From: Candidatus Nitrotoga sp. CP45
Lineage (GTDB): Bacteria > Bacteroidota > Bacteroidia > Flavobacteriales > Flavobacteriaceae
Assembly (NCBI GenBank): GCA_943329165.2
Contig: CALQCV020000085.1
Span: forward strand, 1-7,481
Reading direction: 5' to 3'
Length of the DNA: 7,481 bases
Each line of letters begins with the position of its first letter. The first letter of the stretch is position 1. A model generated the notes under the pieces. That model made no database searches. It was not told where the DNA came from and was given only the letters and a program-made list of their open reading frames with translations. The position numbers were made by a program, and so were the translations under genes. Of this stretch, positions 1-6,795 are shown one piece after another.

Positions 1-468
1 CATGATTTTCATGCCTGTAATCATTCGCACATAAACTGAGGCAAAATAAGAAAGTAACACTCTGCTTAAGGGCCAATTCACCACGTTTACACCCGTTACA
101 TAACGAGAACCGATGGCTAAATCGGCACCGTTGGAACGGCAGGCTTCATAAAGTCGTTCTAAATCATTTGGGTTATGCGAAAAATCGGCATCCATTTCAA
201 AAATGTACTCGTAATTGTGCTCCAATGCCCATTTAAATCCGTGAACATAAGCAGTGCCTAAACCTGATTTTTTCTTTCTGACGGATAAAAATAATTTATC
301 TTGAAATTCACTTTGCAATTCCATGACTTTTTCAGCAGTTTTGTCTGGAGAATTATCATCAACAATTAAAATATGGAAGGTTTTATGTAACGAAAACACA
401 GCTCGAATAATACTTTCGATGTTTTCAATTTCGTTATAGGTTGGAATAATTACAATACCATCATTCAT
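1..468 (-). CDS. Polyprenol monophosphomannose synthase-like GT2 glycosyltransferase (partial, C-terminus off the left edge)
   Basis: The minus strand is open from an ATG at 468 to base 1, giving the first 156 residues. The family, GT2 dolichyl/polyprenyl-phosphate mannosyltransferases, moves mannose from GDP-mannose to a lipid phosphate at the inner membrane face and is usually about 240 residues long, so roughly a third is missing. Visible motifs are IIPTYNEIENI near residues 7-17, IVDDNSPDKTA near 35-45 (nucleotide binding), GLGTAYVHGFKWA near 69-81, and MDADFSHNP near 91-99, which carries the DxD metal-binding acids, then GSRYV near 120. These match DPM1-like enzymes better than generic GT2 enzymes. 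The gene is divergent from the DUF4271 gene with about 110 bases between starts. A second ATG two codons later (464) is possible. The sugar specificity is inferred from the family, and whether C-terminal membrane helices exist cannot be seen. Confidence 0.88.
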   Translation of the reverse strand, partial: MNDGIVIIPTYNEIENIESIIRAVFSLHKTFHILIVDDNSPDKTAEKVMELQSEFQDKLFLSVRKKKSGLGTAYVHGFKWALEHNYEYIFEMDADFSHNPNDLERLYEACRSNGADLAIGSRYVTGVNVVNWPLSRVLLSYFASVYVRMITGMKIM

Positions 469-480
469 AGTAAGTGCCGT

Positions 481-500
481 CAAACTTAAATGCAAAAATA
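481..500 (-). promoter_or_regulatory. Candidate -7 elements for the minus-strand glycosyltransferase gene
   Basis: Read on the minus strand, TAAGTTTG (481-488) and TATTTTTG (493-500) both fit the Bacteroidota -7 consensus TAnnTTTG. They end 12 and 24 bases upstream of the ATG at 468. No TTG is seen at the usual -33 distance for either, so which one works, if any, cannot be decided from sequence. In such AT-rich DNA a chance match is a real possibility. Confidence 0.35.
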
Positions 501-562
501 AACTTTTTATCAGAGCACTATCGTAATAATTATATAATAATTTTTAAGAAATAAAAAATTAG

Positions 563-570
563 TAATTTTG
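563..570 (+). promoter_or_regulatory. Candidate -7 element for the DUF4271-hemD unit
   Basis: TAATTTTG fits TAnnTTTG exactly and ends 8 bases before the ATG at 579. If used, transcription would begin at about 574-577, leaving almost no leader. No TTG is present at the -33 position. The element argues against the GTG at 573 as the start codon, because that codon would lie at or before the transcription start. Confidence 0.4.
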
Positions 571-578
571 CTGTGATT

Positions 579-1253
579 ATGATAGAAACTATTTTACAGC
601 CAAGAATTTTAGAACCTAGAGATTGGGCAACCTGTTTGTTTGTTTTCTCTTTTGTTTTGATTGCAATTACCAAGACTGCATTTGAAACTAGGTTTAGCGA
701 ATTTCTGAGAATTTTGGTTTCCGATAAATACATAAAAGTGTACAAAGATACTTCTCACCTGATGAGTGGTTTTACGGTATTGCTGTTTATTGTACAGCTT
801 ATTTCGTTTTCTTTTTTCATGCAATTGGTGCTGAATTATTTTGGTTATGTTTCTAAAACCGATTGGGTAATTTTTCTTCGGATTTTTACCTTTTTTGGAA
901 TATTTGTGCTTTCAAAATTCTTAATAGAAAAGATAGTGGCAACCATTTTTAACATAGAAGAATTTGCCGAACAATTCAATTTACAAAAAGTTAGTTACCG
1001 AACTTTTATCGGATTGATTTTAATGCCGATAAATATTTACTTGTTTTATAACAATATCCCATCAAATATTGTGATTTACTGCATAATTGCCGTTATTTTA
1101 ACAATTAATTTGTTTTCATATCTTGTTTCGTTAAAGATTTATCAAAACTTATTCATAGGTAAGTTGTTTTATTTTATTTTGTACCTTTGCACATTTGAAA
1201 TAGCGCCCTACTATTTTATATATTATTTGTTTACAAAAAATTTAGCACATTAG
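579..1253 (+). CDS. DUF4271 family integral membrane protein
   Basis: This is a 224-residue protein from the ATG at 579. The frame extends to a GTG at 573, but that adds only two residues and would overlap the probable transcription start. About six hydrophobic helices are visible, near residues 16-33, 62-86, 95-118, 141-158, 164-188 and 194-218. Conserved-looking stretches are an N-terminal ILQPRI, the ETRFSEF and VSDKYIK segment after helix 1, NIEEF and FNLQKVSYRTF between helices 3 and 4, and GKLFYFILYLC with EIAPYYF at the end. From memory this matches DUF4271, a Bacteroidota family with no known function. It precedes hemD by one base, so the two are almost certainly cotranscribed. A haem-related role is only guilt by association. 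No catalytic motif or cofactor ligand pattern is visible. Confidence 0.85.
   Translation: MIETILQPRILEPRDWATCLFVFSFVLIAITKTAFETRFSEFLRILVSDKYIKVYKDTSHLMSGFTVLLFIVQLISFSFFMQLVLNYFGYVSKTDWVIFLRIFTFFGIFVLSKFLIEKIVATIFNIEEFAEQFNLQKVSYRTFIGLILMPINIYLFYNNIPSNIVIYCIIAVILTINLFSYLVSLKIYQNLFIGKLFYFILYLCTFEIAPYYFIYYLFTKNLAH
1182..1189 (+). promoter_or_regulatory. hemD: Possible internal promoter for hemD inside the DUF4271 gene
   Basis: TACCTTTG followed by CA is an excellent match to the Bacteroidota -7 consensus and is identical to the 8-mer upstream of pckA. It would give a leader of about 60 bases before the hemD ATG at 1255. A TTG lies at 1164-1166, but the 15-base spacing is shorter than usual for a -33 element. 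The same bases encode Tyr-Leu-Cys in a conserved part of DUF4271, so chance is a serious alternative. Confidence 0.3.
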
Positions 1254-1254
1254 A

Positions 1255-2013
1255 ATGTCAAACTTGAAAGTGAAAACAATTTTGGTATCACAGCCAGAAC
1301 CAAAAGTAGAGAACTCACCTTATTTTGAACTGCAACAAAAGCATAAGGTAAAGATTGATTTTCGATCGTTTATCCATGTAGAAGGTGTAAGTGCAAAAGA
1401 TGTCAGAGCTCAAAAAATCGACTTAAATAACTACACGGCAATCATTTTGAACAGCAAAAATTCTGTGGATCATTTTTTTAGAGTGGCAGAAGAAATGCGT
1501 TATAAAGTTCCTGAAGATTTAAAATATTTTTGCCAATCAGAAGCGATTGCTTTTTACTTGCAAAAATATGTGGTTTACAGAAAACGGAAAATCTACGTTG
1601 GTCAAAAAGACTTTGTTGATTTATCTCCATTAATCAAAAAATATAAAGAAGAAAAATTTCTTTTACCAGCTTCAGATCAACTGAATTATGATGTGCCACA
1701 AACATTGGATGCATTAAAAGTAGATTGGACACAAGCAACTTTTTACAAAACAGTAATGAGCGACTTGTCTGATTTGGCAGATGTTTATTATGATGTTTTG
1801 GCATTTTTTAGTCCAACCGGAATAAAGTCGTTGTTCAAAAACTTCCCGGATTTTAAACAAAACGACACCCGTATTGCTGTTTTTGGAAGTACTACTCAAA
1901 AAGAAGCTTTAGATCACGGATTACGTATTGATATTTTAGCACCAACACCAGAAACACCATCGATGACCATGGCTTTGGAAAGATATATTGCCGACGCCAA
2001 CAAAGGAAAATAA
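1255..2013 (+). CDS. hemD: Uroporphyrinogen-III synthase
   Basis: This cytosolic enzyme cyclises hydroxymethylbilane to uroporphyrinogen III with inversion of ring D, the branch point to haem and other tetrapyrroles. The 252-residue length is normal. Family sequence identity is low, but the pattern is clear: ILVSQPEP at 9-16, ILNSKNSVDHFF at 64-75 (the usual S-x-N-x-V segment of domain 1), KIYVGQKD near 112-119, FYKTV near 163-167, FFSPTGIKSLF at 184-194, VFGSTTQKEALDHGL at 209-223, and APTPETPSMTMAL at 229-241. This is the two-domain HemD layout. The ATG lies one base after the DUF4271 stop with no Shine-Dalgarno, so expression likely depends on that upstream transcript, possibly aided by an internal promoter. 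It ends in tandem TAA stops just before a hairpin terminator. Other haem genes are not in the window, as is common for dispersed hem genes. Confidence 0.9.
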   Translation: MSNLKVKTILVSQPEPKVENSPYFELQQKHKVKIDFRSFIHVEGVSAKDVRAQKIDLNNYTAIILNSKNSVDHFFRVAEEMRYKVPEDLKYFCQSEAIAFYLQKYVVYRKRKIYVGQKDFVDLSPLIKKYKEEKFLLPASDQLNYDVPQTLDALKVDWTQATFYKTVMSDLSDLADVYYDVLAFFSPTGIKSLFKNFPDFKQNDTRIAVFGSTTQKEALDHGLRIDILAPTPETPSMTMALERYIADANKGK

Positions 2014-2031
2014 TAATTATTTTACCATCAT

Positions 2032-2067
2032 AAAAAAGCCATTCTCAATTAAGGGAATGGCTTTTTT
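2032..2067. terminator. Bidirectional intrinsic terminator between convergent hemD and pckA
   Basis: AAAAAAGCCATTC (2032-2044) is perfectly complementary to GAATGGCTTTTTT (2055-2067). The stem extends by a T-G wobble and a C-G pair to 15 bp around a 6-base loop, 2047-2052. The A tract on the left and T tract on the right give a U-run on both strands. It starts 18 bases after the hemD stop and 15 bases beyond the pckA stop, exactly where a shared terminator is expected. Confidence 0.93.
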
Positions 2068-2082
2068 CTTTGGTTAGGTTGG

Positions 2083-3711
2083 TTAATTATAATGAGGCCC
2101 AGCTTCCACCAAGCTTTTCCCTTGTTCATTGTCAGTATACTGTTCAAAATTTTTAATAAAAAGCGATGCTAAGTTGTTGGCTTTTGTATTCCAATCTGTA
2201 GCATTTTCATACGTCTGTCTTGGGTCTAAAATTGATGAATTTACATTATGCAAAGACGTTGGAACTTGAAAATTGAAAACCGGAACTATCTTGGTTGCTG
2301 CGTTTTCAATTGAACCGTCAAGAATTGCGTCAATAATAGCGCGTGTATCTTTTATCGAAATACGTTTCCCTGTCCCGTTCCAGCCAGTATTAACCATATA
2401 TGCTTTGGCTTGGTTTTGCTCCATTTTTTTAACCAATTCTTCTCCGTATTTTGTTGGATGCAAGGACAAAAATGCTTTTCCAAAACAAGCAGAAAAAGTT
2501 GGTTCTGGTTGCGTTACTCCTCTTTCTGTTCCCGCTAATTTAGCTGTAAATCCAGAAAGGAAATAATATTTGGTTTGCTCAGGTGTTAATTTTGAAACTG
2601 GCGGCATCACCCCAAAAGCATCGGCGGTCAAGAAAATTACTTTATTAGCGTGACCTGCTTTTGAAATGGGTTTAACAATATTATGAATATGATAAATCGG
2701 ATAAGAAACTCTGGTGTTTTGTGTTACGGAAGTGTCTTTGAAATCAATTGTTCCATCAGCATCAACCGCAACATTTTCTAATAGTGCATCTCTTTTGATG
2801 GCGCCATAAATATCTGGTTCGTTTTCTCTGCTTAAATCTATGGTTTTTGCATAACAACCACCTTCAAAATTGAAAACGCCGTCGTTATCCCAACCGTGTT
2901 CATCGTCGCCAATTAATTGTCGTTTCGGGTCAGTAGACAATGTTGTTTTTCCTGTTCCCGAAAGACCAAAGAAAACAGCAACATCTCCGCCTTCACCTTT
3001 ATTTGCTGAACAATGCATCGAGGCGATTCCTTGTAATGGCAAATAATAATTCATCATAGAAAACATTCCTTTTTTCATTTCGCCTCCATACCAAGTTCCT
3101 CCTATAACTTGGATTTTCTCGGTTAAATTAAACGCGACATAGACTTCAGAATTTAATCCGTAATCTGCAAAATCTTTGAAAGAAGTTTTAGAACCATTCA
3201 TTACAATGAAATCTGGCTCGCCAAAATGTTCTAGTTCCGCTTCCGTTGGGCGAATGAACATATTGGTTACAAAATGCGCTTGCCAAGCAACTTCCATAAT
3301 AAAACGGACTTTCAACCTTGAGTTTTCATTGGCACCACAAAAAGCATCAACAACATATAATTTCTTTCCGGATAATTGCGTAGTTGTATTGTTTTTTAAA
3401 GCTGCCCATGTACTTTGGTTTATGGGTTTGTTGTCATTAACTACTTTTTCAGAATTCCACCAAATGGTATTTTCGGTGATGCTATCTTTAACAATGTATT
3501 TATCTTTTGGTGAACGACCGGTAAAAACACCTGTCATAACATTTATTGCACCAAGTTCTGTTAGTTGCCCTTTTTCAAAACCTTCTAAATTTGGATTTAA
3601 CTCATCAATGTATAACTTTTCAAAGGGAGGATTGTGGATAATTTCATGAACGTTTTTAATCCCATATTTTTCTAACGAAATCGATTTCGTAATTTGAGCG
3701 TAGTTCTTCAT
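2083..3711 (-). CDS. pckA: Phosphoenolpyruvate carboxykinase (ATP)
   Basis: This enzyme converts oxaloacetate and ATP to phosphoenolpyruvate, CO2 and ADP, the first committed step of gluconeogenesis from TCA intermediates; it can run in reverse as an anaplerotic step. The protein has 542 residues, the normal length for the ATP-dependent (E. coli-type) family. Key positions, numbered one higher than E. coli PckA, are all present: Arg66 in TGRSPKD, Tyr208 with Lys213 and Lys214 in YGGEMKKG, His233 in SMHCSAN, the P-loop GLSGTGKTT at 249-257, the metal-binding Asp269-Asp270 in LIGDDEHGW, and Arg334 in [18 protein letters not shown] at 442-450 is also typical. The GTP-dependent family lacks this arrangement. 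The gene is convergent with hemD and shares its terminator; upstream on the same strand, 80 bases away, is a DUF423 gene. The enzyme looks fully active. Confidence 0.98.
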   Translation of the reverse strand: MKNYAQITKSISLEKYGIKNVHEIIHNPPFEKLYIDELNPNLEGFEKGQLTELGAINVMTGVFTGRSPKDKYIVKDSITENTIWWNSEKVVNDNKPINQSTWAALKNNTTTQLSGKKLYVVDAFCGANENSRLKVRFIMEVAWQAHFVTNMFIRPTEAELEHFGEPDFIVMNGSKTSFKDFADYGLNSEVYVAFNLTEKIQVIGGTWYGGEMKKGMFSMMNYYLPLQGIASMHCSANKGEGGDVAVFFGLSGTGKTTLSTDPKRQLIGDDEHGWDNDGVFNFEGGCYAKTIDLSRENEPDIYGAIKRDALLENVAVDADGTIDFKDTSVTQNTRVSYPIYHIHNIVKPISKAGHANKVIFLTADAFGVMPPVSKLTPEQTKYYFLSGFTAKLAGTERGVTQPEPTFSACFGKAFLSLHPTKYGEELVKKMEQNQAKAYMVNTGWNGTGKRISIKDTRAIIDAILDGSIENAATKIVPVFNFQVPTSLHNVNSSILDPRQTYENATDWNTKANNLASLFIKNFEQYTDNEQGKSLVEAGPHYN

Positions 3712-3746
3712 AGAAATTAGTTTGTATTGTATATTAAATTAAATCA

Positions 3747-3754
3747 CAAAGGTA
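3747..3754 (-). promoter_or_regulatory. pckA: Candidate -7 element for pckA
   Basis: On the minus strand the sequence reads TACCTTTG, a strong TAnnTTTG match, ending 35 bases before the pckA ATG at 3711. Initiation would be at about 3740, giving a leader of about 30 bases. A TTTG lies further upstream at 3769-3772 (minus strand), but its 14-base spacing is short for a -33 element. No operator-like repeat is seen, and no terminator separates pckA from the upstream DUF423 gene. Confidence 0.5.
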
Positions 3755-3791
3755 AAAATTAAATTCTACAAACTATTTTTTTATTAAATTA

Positions 3792-4178
3792 TTATCTTTT
3801 TGCTTTCAAAATATTCCAAAATAAAATGCTCCAAGCCATTATTAACAAGGCTCCGCCAATTGGCGTGACAATTCCAATAAATTTAAAATCAACTCCTGTT
3901 ATCGCTTTTGTAGTTAATAAATATATGGATCCCGAGAAGAAAATTACTCCAAAAATCACCAATTGAACCACCATTTTTTTTGCTTTTTCATCAAGTAGCG
4001 TAGTGAGCCCTAAAAACAATAAAAACAATGCATGATACATTTGATATTTTACGCCGGTTTCAAAAGAAGAGAGTTGCTCAACCGATAGTTGTTTTTTTAA
4101 AGCATGAGCACCAAATGCTCCTAAAATAATTGCTGTCACTCCCGTCAAAGCAGCAATGCTTGTAATTTTTCTTTCCAT
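3792..4178 (-). CDS. DUF423 family small integral membrane protein (YgdD-like)
   Basis: This protein has 128 residues with four hydrophobic helices, near 5-23, 46-63, 69-90 and 99-122. The family hallmarks are visible in order: GAFGAHALKK at 20-29 after the first helix, the YQMYHALFLL segment at 45-54, FSGSIYLLT at 81-89, and TPIGGALLI at 105-113 before the last helix. Length and topology are those of DUF423 (E. coli YgdD), inner-membrane proteins whose biochemical role is not established. The start at 4178 has no Shine-Dalgarno, but a consensus-like -7 element sits 23 bases upstream. pckA follows 80 bases downstream on the same strand without an obvious terminator, so read-through is possible. 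There is no functional link to PEP carboxykinase that I know of. Confidence 0.9.
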   Translation of the reverse strand: MERKITSIAALTGVTAIILGAFGAHALKKQLSVEQLSSFETGVKYQMYHALFLLFLGLTTLLDEKAKKMVVQLVIFGVIFFSGSIYLLTTKAITGVDFKFIGIVTPIGGALLIMAWSILFWNILKAKR

Positions 4179-4201
4179 TTTTATAAAAGTATACTAAAAC
4201 A

Positions 4202-4209
4202 CAAATTTA
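4202..4209 (-). promoter_or_regulatory. Candidate -7 element for the DUF423 gene
   Basis: The minus strand reads TAAATTTG, fitting TAnnTTTG, and ends 23 bases before the ATG at 4178. A TTG (CAA on the plus strand at 4225-4227) lies 15 bases further upstream, shorter spacing than usual. It is divergent from the DUF3108 promoter, with 67 bases between the two -7 elements. Confidence 0.42.
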
Positions 4210-4229
4210 TTCGTTATCTGAATACAATT

Positions 4230-4250
4230 AAAGAAATTTCACGTTTCTTT
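4230..4250. repeat. Inverted repeat between divergent promoters, possible operator
   Basis: AAAGAAA (4230-4236) and TTTCTTT (4244-4250) are perfect inverted copies around a 7-base spacer. The centre, about 4240, lies roughly 30 bases upstream of the DUF423 -7 element and 37 bases upstream of the DUF3108 -7 element. A protein bound here could touch both promoters. In AT-rich DNA 7-bp arms may be chance, and no regulator is implicated. Confidence 0.3.
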
Positions 4251-4276
4251 TGGTATGTGAACTATTATAAAAAATT

Positions 4277-4284
4277 TATATTTG
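4277..4284 (+). promoter_or_regulatory. Candidate -7 element for the DUF3108 operon
   Basis: TATATTTG followed by CA is a consensus match to TAnnTTTG, ending 18 bases before the ATG at 4303. Transcription would start near 4289-4291, leaving a leader of about 12-14 bases. A TTG at 4250-4252 lies 24 bases upstream, close to acceptable -33 spacing. The element overlaps the in-frame TTG at 4282, ruling that codon out as the start if the promoter is real. Confidence 0.5.
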
Positions 4285-4302
4285 CACTATCAATTTACAA
4301 TC

Positions 4303-5064
4303 ATGAGAAAAATACTTTTTATACTTTATTGCGTTTTTGTTTTCAGCCCTATCACAACCGTTAATTGCCAAACTATAAAAGCTGGCGAAAAACTGGTTTT
4401 TACCGGCTCCTATAATATGAGCGGATTGATGACACAATTGGCGCAAGTTACCATGTCAACCGAAAATATTACGACTGCCAAAAATACCTATTTGCATTTA
4501 AGTTGCGAATTATCAACGTATAGCAAATGGGATTCGTTTTTCAAAATCAGAGATTTATATGAATCTTATGTAAATCCGACAACCTTAAAACCAAGTTTGT
4601 ATAAAAGAAATATCGACGAAGGCGGTTGGACCAAAAAAGAAAAATACGTTTTCAAAGGAAACACAGTTAACAGTACTTCTAAGAAAAGAAATAGGCCTGA
4701 AACCCAAAACACCTTTACGATTGGCAGCTCAACACAAGATGTGATTTCGCTTTTGTATACAGTAAGAACTATGGATTTATCGAAATTTAAAGTTGGACAA
4801 ACACAAAACTTAATGATTGTTTTTGACGAAAAACAAATTCCCGTTACCTTAAAATATATGGGGAAAGAAACTATCTCCGCCGGAAATTTGGGCAGCAAAG
4901 AATGCTACAAACTATCGATTGGCGCTAAAACCGATGCCTTAAAAGGAAAAGACAAAAATCTAATTTGGCTTACAGCCGACTCAAAAAAAATTCCAGCTTT
5001 GTTAAAATTTAGTATTCCTGTTGGAACTGGACAATTAACGTTAACCTCAGCAACTGGGCTTTAA
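4303..5064 (+). CDS. Secreted DUF3108 domain-containing protein
   Basis: This protein has 253 residues from the ATG at 4303. A longer reading from a TTG at 4282 would add seven residues in front of a clean signal peptide and overlaps the promoter element, so it is rejected. Residues 1-23 are a typical signal peptide (MRK, hydrophobic core, then VNCQT); Cys22 is preceded by T-V-N, a poor lipobox, so an ordinary periplasmic export signal is more likely than a lipoprotein. The rest is beta-rich with the DUF3108 pattern: GEKLVFTGSYNMSG near 28-41, TQDVISLLYTVRTMDL near 144-159, and IWLTADSKKIPALLKF at 221-236. The family is found in the envelope of many Gram-negative bacteria and has no firmly established function. 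The next gene begins two bases after the stop, so this is the likely first gene of a three-gene operon. Confidence 0.85.
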   Translation: MRKILFILYCVFVFSPITTVNCQTIKAGEKLVFTGSYNMSGLMTQLAQVTMSTENITTAKNTYLHLSCELSTYSKWDSFFKIRDLYESYVNPTTLKPSLYKRNIDEGGWTKKEKYVFKGNTVNSTSKKRNRPETQNTFTIGSSTQDVISLLYTVRTMDLSKFKVGQTQNLMIVFDEKQIPVTLKYMGKETISAGNLGSKECYKLSIGAKTDALKGKDKNLIWLTADSKKIPALLKFSIPVGTGQLTLTSATGL

Positions 5065-5066
5065 TC

Positions 5067-5393
5067 ATGAGAAAATTATTTTTAGTTTTAGGAATACTAT
5101 TTACGGTTTTAGCAATCGTTTTTTCGGTTTTACCGATGGGTACTATTGCTTTTTTGCCAATTGGCGTGGCGATAATTTTTTGTTTGTTATTGCTTAAAAA
5201 AGCTGCGGCAAATCAAAAAAAACTTCCTAATTTTTTACTAATTTTATGTGTGCTTTCTTCCGTATTTGTATTAGGGAAAACACTTCTGATAAAAGACGAA
5301 GTGGTGAAAGACTCCAAATTTGAAAAAGAAAAAATGGAAACTAAGAAAGAAGCCAAAAAAGAACTCGAAGATTTAGAAAAGGATTTGGAATAA
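5067..5393 (+). CDS. Small three-helix membrane protein with a charged C-terminal tail, function unknown
   Basis: I do not recognise a named family. The 108-residue protein has hydrophobic segments near residues 3-23, 25-43 and 53-73, separated by a KKAAANQKK loop. The final 30 or so residues are almost all Lys, Glu and Asp (from KDSKFEKEK to the end) and should form a charged helix or short coiled coil, probably in the cytoplasm by the positive-inside rule. The ATG comes two bases after the DUF3108 stop, and 10 bases separate this gene from the dehydrogenase, so cotranscription is very likely. The start region shares the 13 bases AATCATGAGAAAA with the DUF3108 gene start. No catalytic or binding motif is visible. 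That it is a real gene is supported by its position, codon usage similar to its neighbours and a sensible membrane topology. Confidence 0.75.
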   Translation: MRKLFLVLGILFTVLAIVFSVLPMGTIAFLPIGVAIIFCLLLLKKAAANQKKLPNFLLILCVLSSVFVLGKTLLIKDEVVKDSKFEKEKMETKKEAKKELEDLEKDLE

Positions 5394-5403
5394 AAACAAC
5401 CGC

Positions 5404-6777
5404 ATGAAAAACATTTTGATCATCGGTGCCGGACGCTCGGCATCTTCATTAATAAAATATCTTTTAAGAAAATCTGCTCAGGAAAACTTGAAAGTTACTA
5501 TAGCTGATTTATCGGTAGAATTAGCCAGAAGAAAAACATATAATCATCCCAATGCCAACCCAATTGCTTTAGATATAAATGATGTTGAACAACGCCATGC
5601 AGAAATTCAAAAAGCGGATATCGTAATTTCAATGTTACCAGCACACATGCATATTGAGGTGGCAAAAGACTGTGTGACTTTTAAGAAAAACATGGTCACG
5701 GCTTCTTATATTTCGGATGAAATGCAAAATTTGGATGAAGCTGTAAAAGCTAATAACTTAATTTTCATGAATGAAGTAGGCCTCGACCCCGGCATTGACC
5801 ACATGAGTGCCATGAAAGTGATTCATGAAATTGAAGCCAAAGGCGGTAAAATGATTTTATTTGAATCGTTTTGTGGCGGTTTAGTTGCTCCGGATTCAGA
5901 TGATAATCTATGGAATTATAAATTTACATGGGCTCCGCGAAATGTGGTTTTAGCTGGTCAAGGCGGCGCTGCTAAATTTATTCAGGAAGGTAAATACAAA
6001 TACATACCGTATCACAAATTGTTCCGCAGAACCGAATTCTTTCATGTGGAAGGGTATGGAAAATTTGAAGGTTATGCCAATCGTGATTCCTTAAAATACA
6101 GAAGTATTTATGGTCTTGACGACATCCTGACTTTGTATAGAGGAACGATCCGAAGAGTTGGTTTTTCCAAAGCTTGGAATATGTTTGTGCAATTAGGCAT
6201 GACCGATGATTCTTATGTAATGGAAAATTCAGAGACGATGAGTTACCGTGATTTTATCAATTCCTTTTTACCATTTCACGCATCAGATTCTGTAGAATTA
6301 AAAACCCGAATGTCACTTGGTATTGAACAAGACGACATCATGTGGGACAAATTAATGGAACTCGATATCTTTAATAAAAATAAAATTGTTGGACTCAAAA
6401 ACGCTACTCCGGCACAAATTTTAGAACGTATCTTAAACGACAGCTGGACATTACAACCCGAAGACAAAGACATGATTGTGATGTACCACAAATTTGGCTA
6501 CGAACTTGATGGTGTTCGCAAACAAATAGATTCCAAAATGGTTTGCATCGGCGATGACCAAATATATACTGCAATGGCAAAAACTGTTGGGCTACCTGTT
6601 GCTGTTGCAACTCTCCAAATCTTAAATGGTAAAATATCAACTCCAGGCGTACAATTACCAATCAAAAAAGAAGTGTACGAACCCATTTTGAAAGAACTAG
6701 CAGCGCATGGTATCGTTTTCAACGAAACCGAAATGCCTTATGTTGGTTATAATCCTGATAAGTTGTTGGGGAATTAA
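5404..6777 (+). CDS. Saccharopine dehydrogenase (L-glutamate-forming, LYS9-like)
   Basis: This 457-residue protein closely follows yeast Lys9 and the C-terminal half of animal AASS, as I recall them. These enzymes interconvert saccharopine with glutamate and 2-aminoadipate semialdehyde. The N-terminal Rossmann fold has ILIIGAGRSA at 4-13; Asp35 at the end of the second strand is the kind of residue that favours NAD over NADP. NEVGLDPGIDHM at 123-134 is the family signature, followed by FCGGLVAPDSDDN at 156-168, YKFTWAPR at 172-179, YANRDSL at 224-230, RGTIRRVGF at 246-254, DMIVMYHKFG at 356-365 and the re-entry to the Rossmann domain at 387-402. In bacteria this usually means lysine catabolism through saccharopine, but no lysine-ketoglutarate reductase is in the window. 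It sits 10 bases after the small membrane protein gene and before an Lrp-type regulator. A related carboxynorspermidine-type dehydrogenase is less likely given the Lys9 motifs. Confidence 0.9.
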   Translation: MKNILIIGAGRSASSLIKYLLRKSAQENLKVTIADLSVELARRKTYNHPNANPIALDINDVEQRHAEIQKADIVISMLPAHMHIEVAKDCVTFKKNMVTASYISDEMQNLDEAVKANNLIFMNEVGLDPGIDHMSAMKVIHEIEAKGGKMILFESFCGGLVAPDSDDNLWNYKFTWAPRNVVLAGQGGAAKFIQEGKYKYIPYHKLFRRTEFFHVEGYGKFEGYANRDSLKYRSIYGLDDILTLYRGTIRRVGFSKAWNMFVQLGMTDDSYVMENSETMSYRDFINSFLPFHASDSVELKTRMSLGIEQDDIMWDKLMELDIFNKNKIVGLKNATPAQILERILNDSWTLQPEDKDMIVMYHKFGYELDGVRKQIDSKMVCIGDDQIYTAMAKTVGLPVAVATLQILNGKISTPGVQLPIKKEVYEPILKELAAHGIVFNETEMPYVGYNPDKLLGN

Positions 6778-6795
6778 AATACCAAAAAAATTGAC

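Noticed and set aside
530..824. Minus-strand open frames of 71 codons (two, overlapping) across the start of the DUF4271 gene
   Set aside because: They lie antisense to a well-formed membrane protein gene, have no promoter or family resemblance, and look like composition-driven shadows.
2032..2067. The strong inverted repeat as an operator or mobile-element end
   Set aside because: Its A/T tracts and position between two convergent stop codons are fully explained by a shared intrinsic terminator; there is no target-site duplication or transposase nearby.
2273..3649. Plus-strand open frames of 97 and 157 codons inside pckA
   Set aside because: They are antisense to an intact, strongly conserved enzyme with all catalytic residues and show no recognisable domain.
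4282..4302. TTG start for the DUF3108 protein
   Set aside because: It overlaps a consensus -7 element and puts seven unneeded residues ahead of a complete signal peptide.
4318..4371. DUF3108 protein as a lipoprotein through Cys22
   Set aside because: The residues before the cysteine are T-V-N, which do not make an acceptable lipobox, particularly Asn at -1; an ordinary signal peptidase I site is more likely.
4566..4898. Minus-strand 110-codon frame inside the DUF3108 gene
   Set aside because: It is a shadow of the sense gene, without its own promoter or family features.
6276..6722. Three overlapping minus-strand frames of 71-85 codons inside the saccharopine dehydrogenase gene
   Set aside because: They overlap each other in different frames and are antisense to a conserved coding region; none resembles a protein family.
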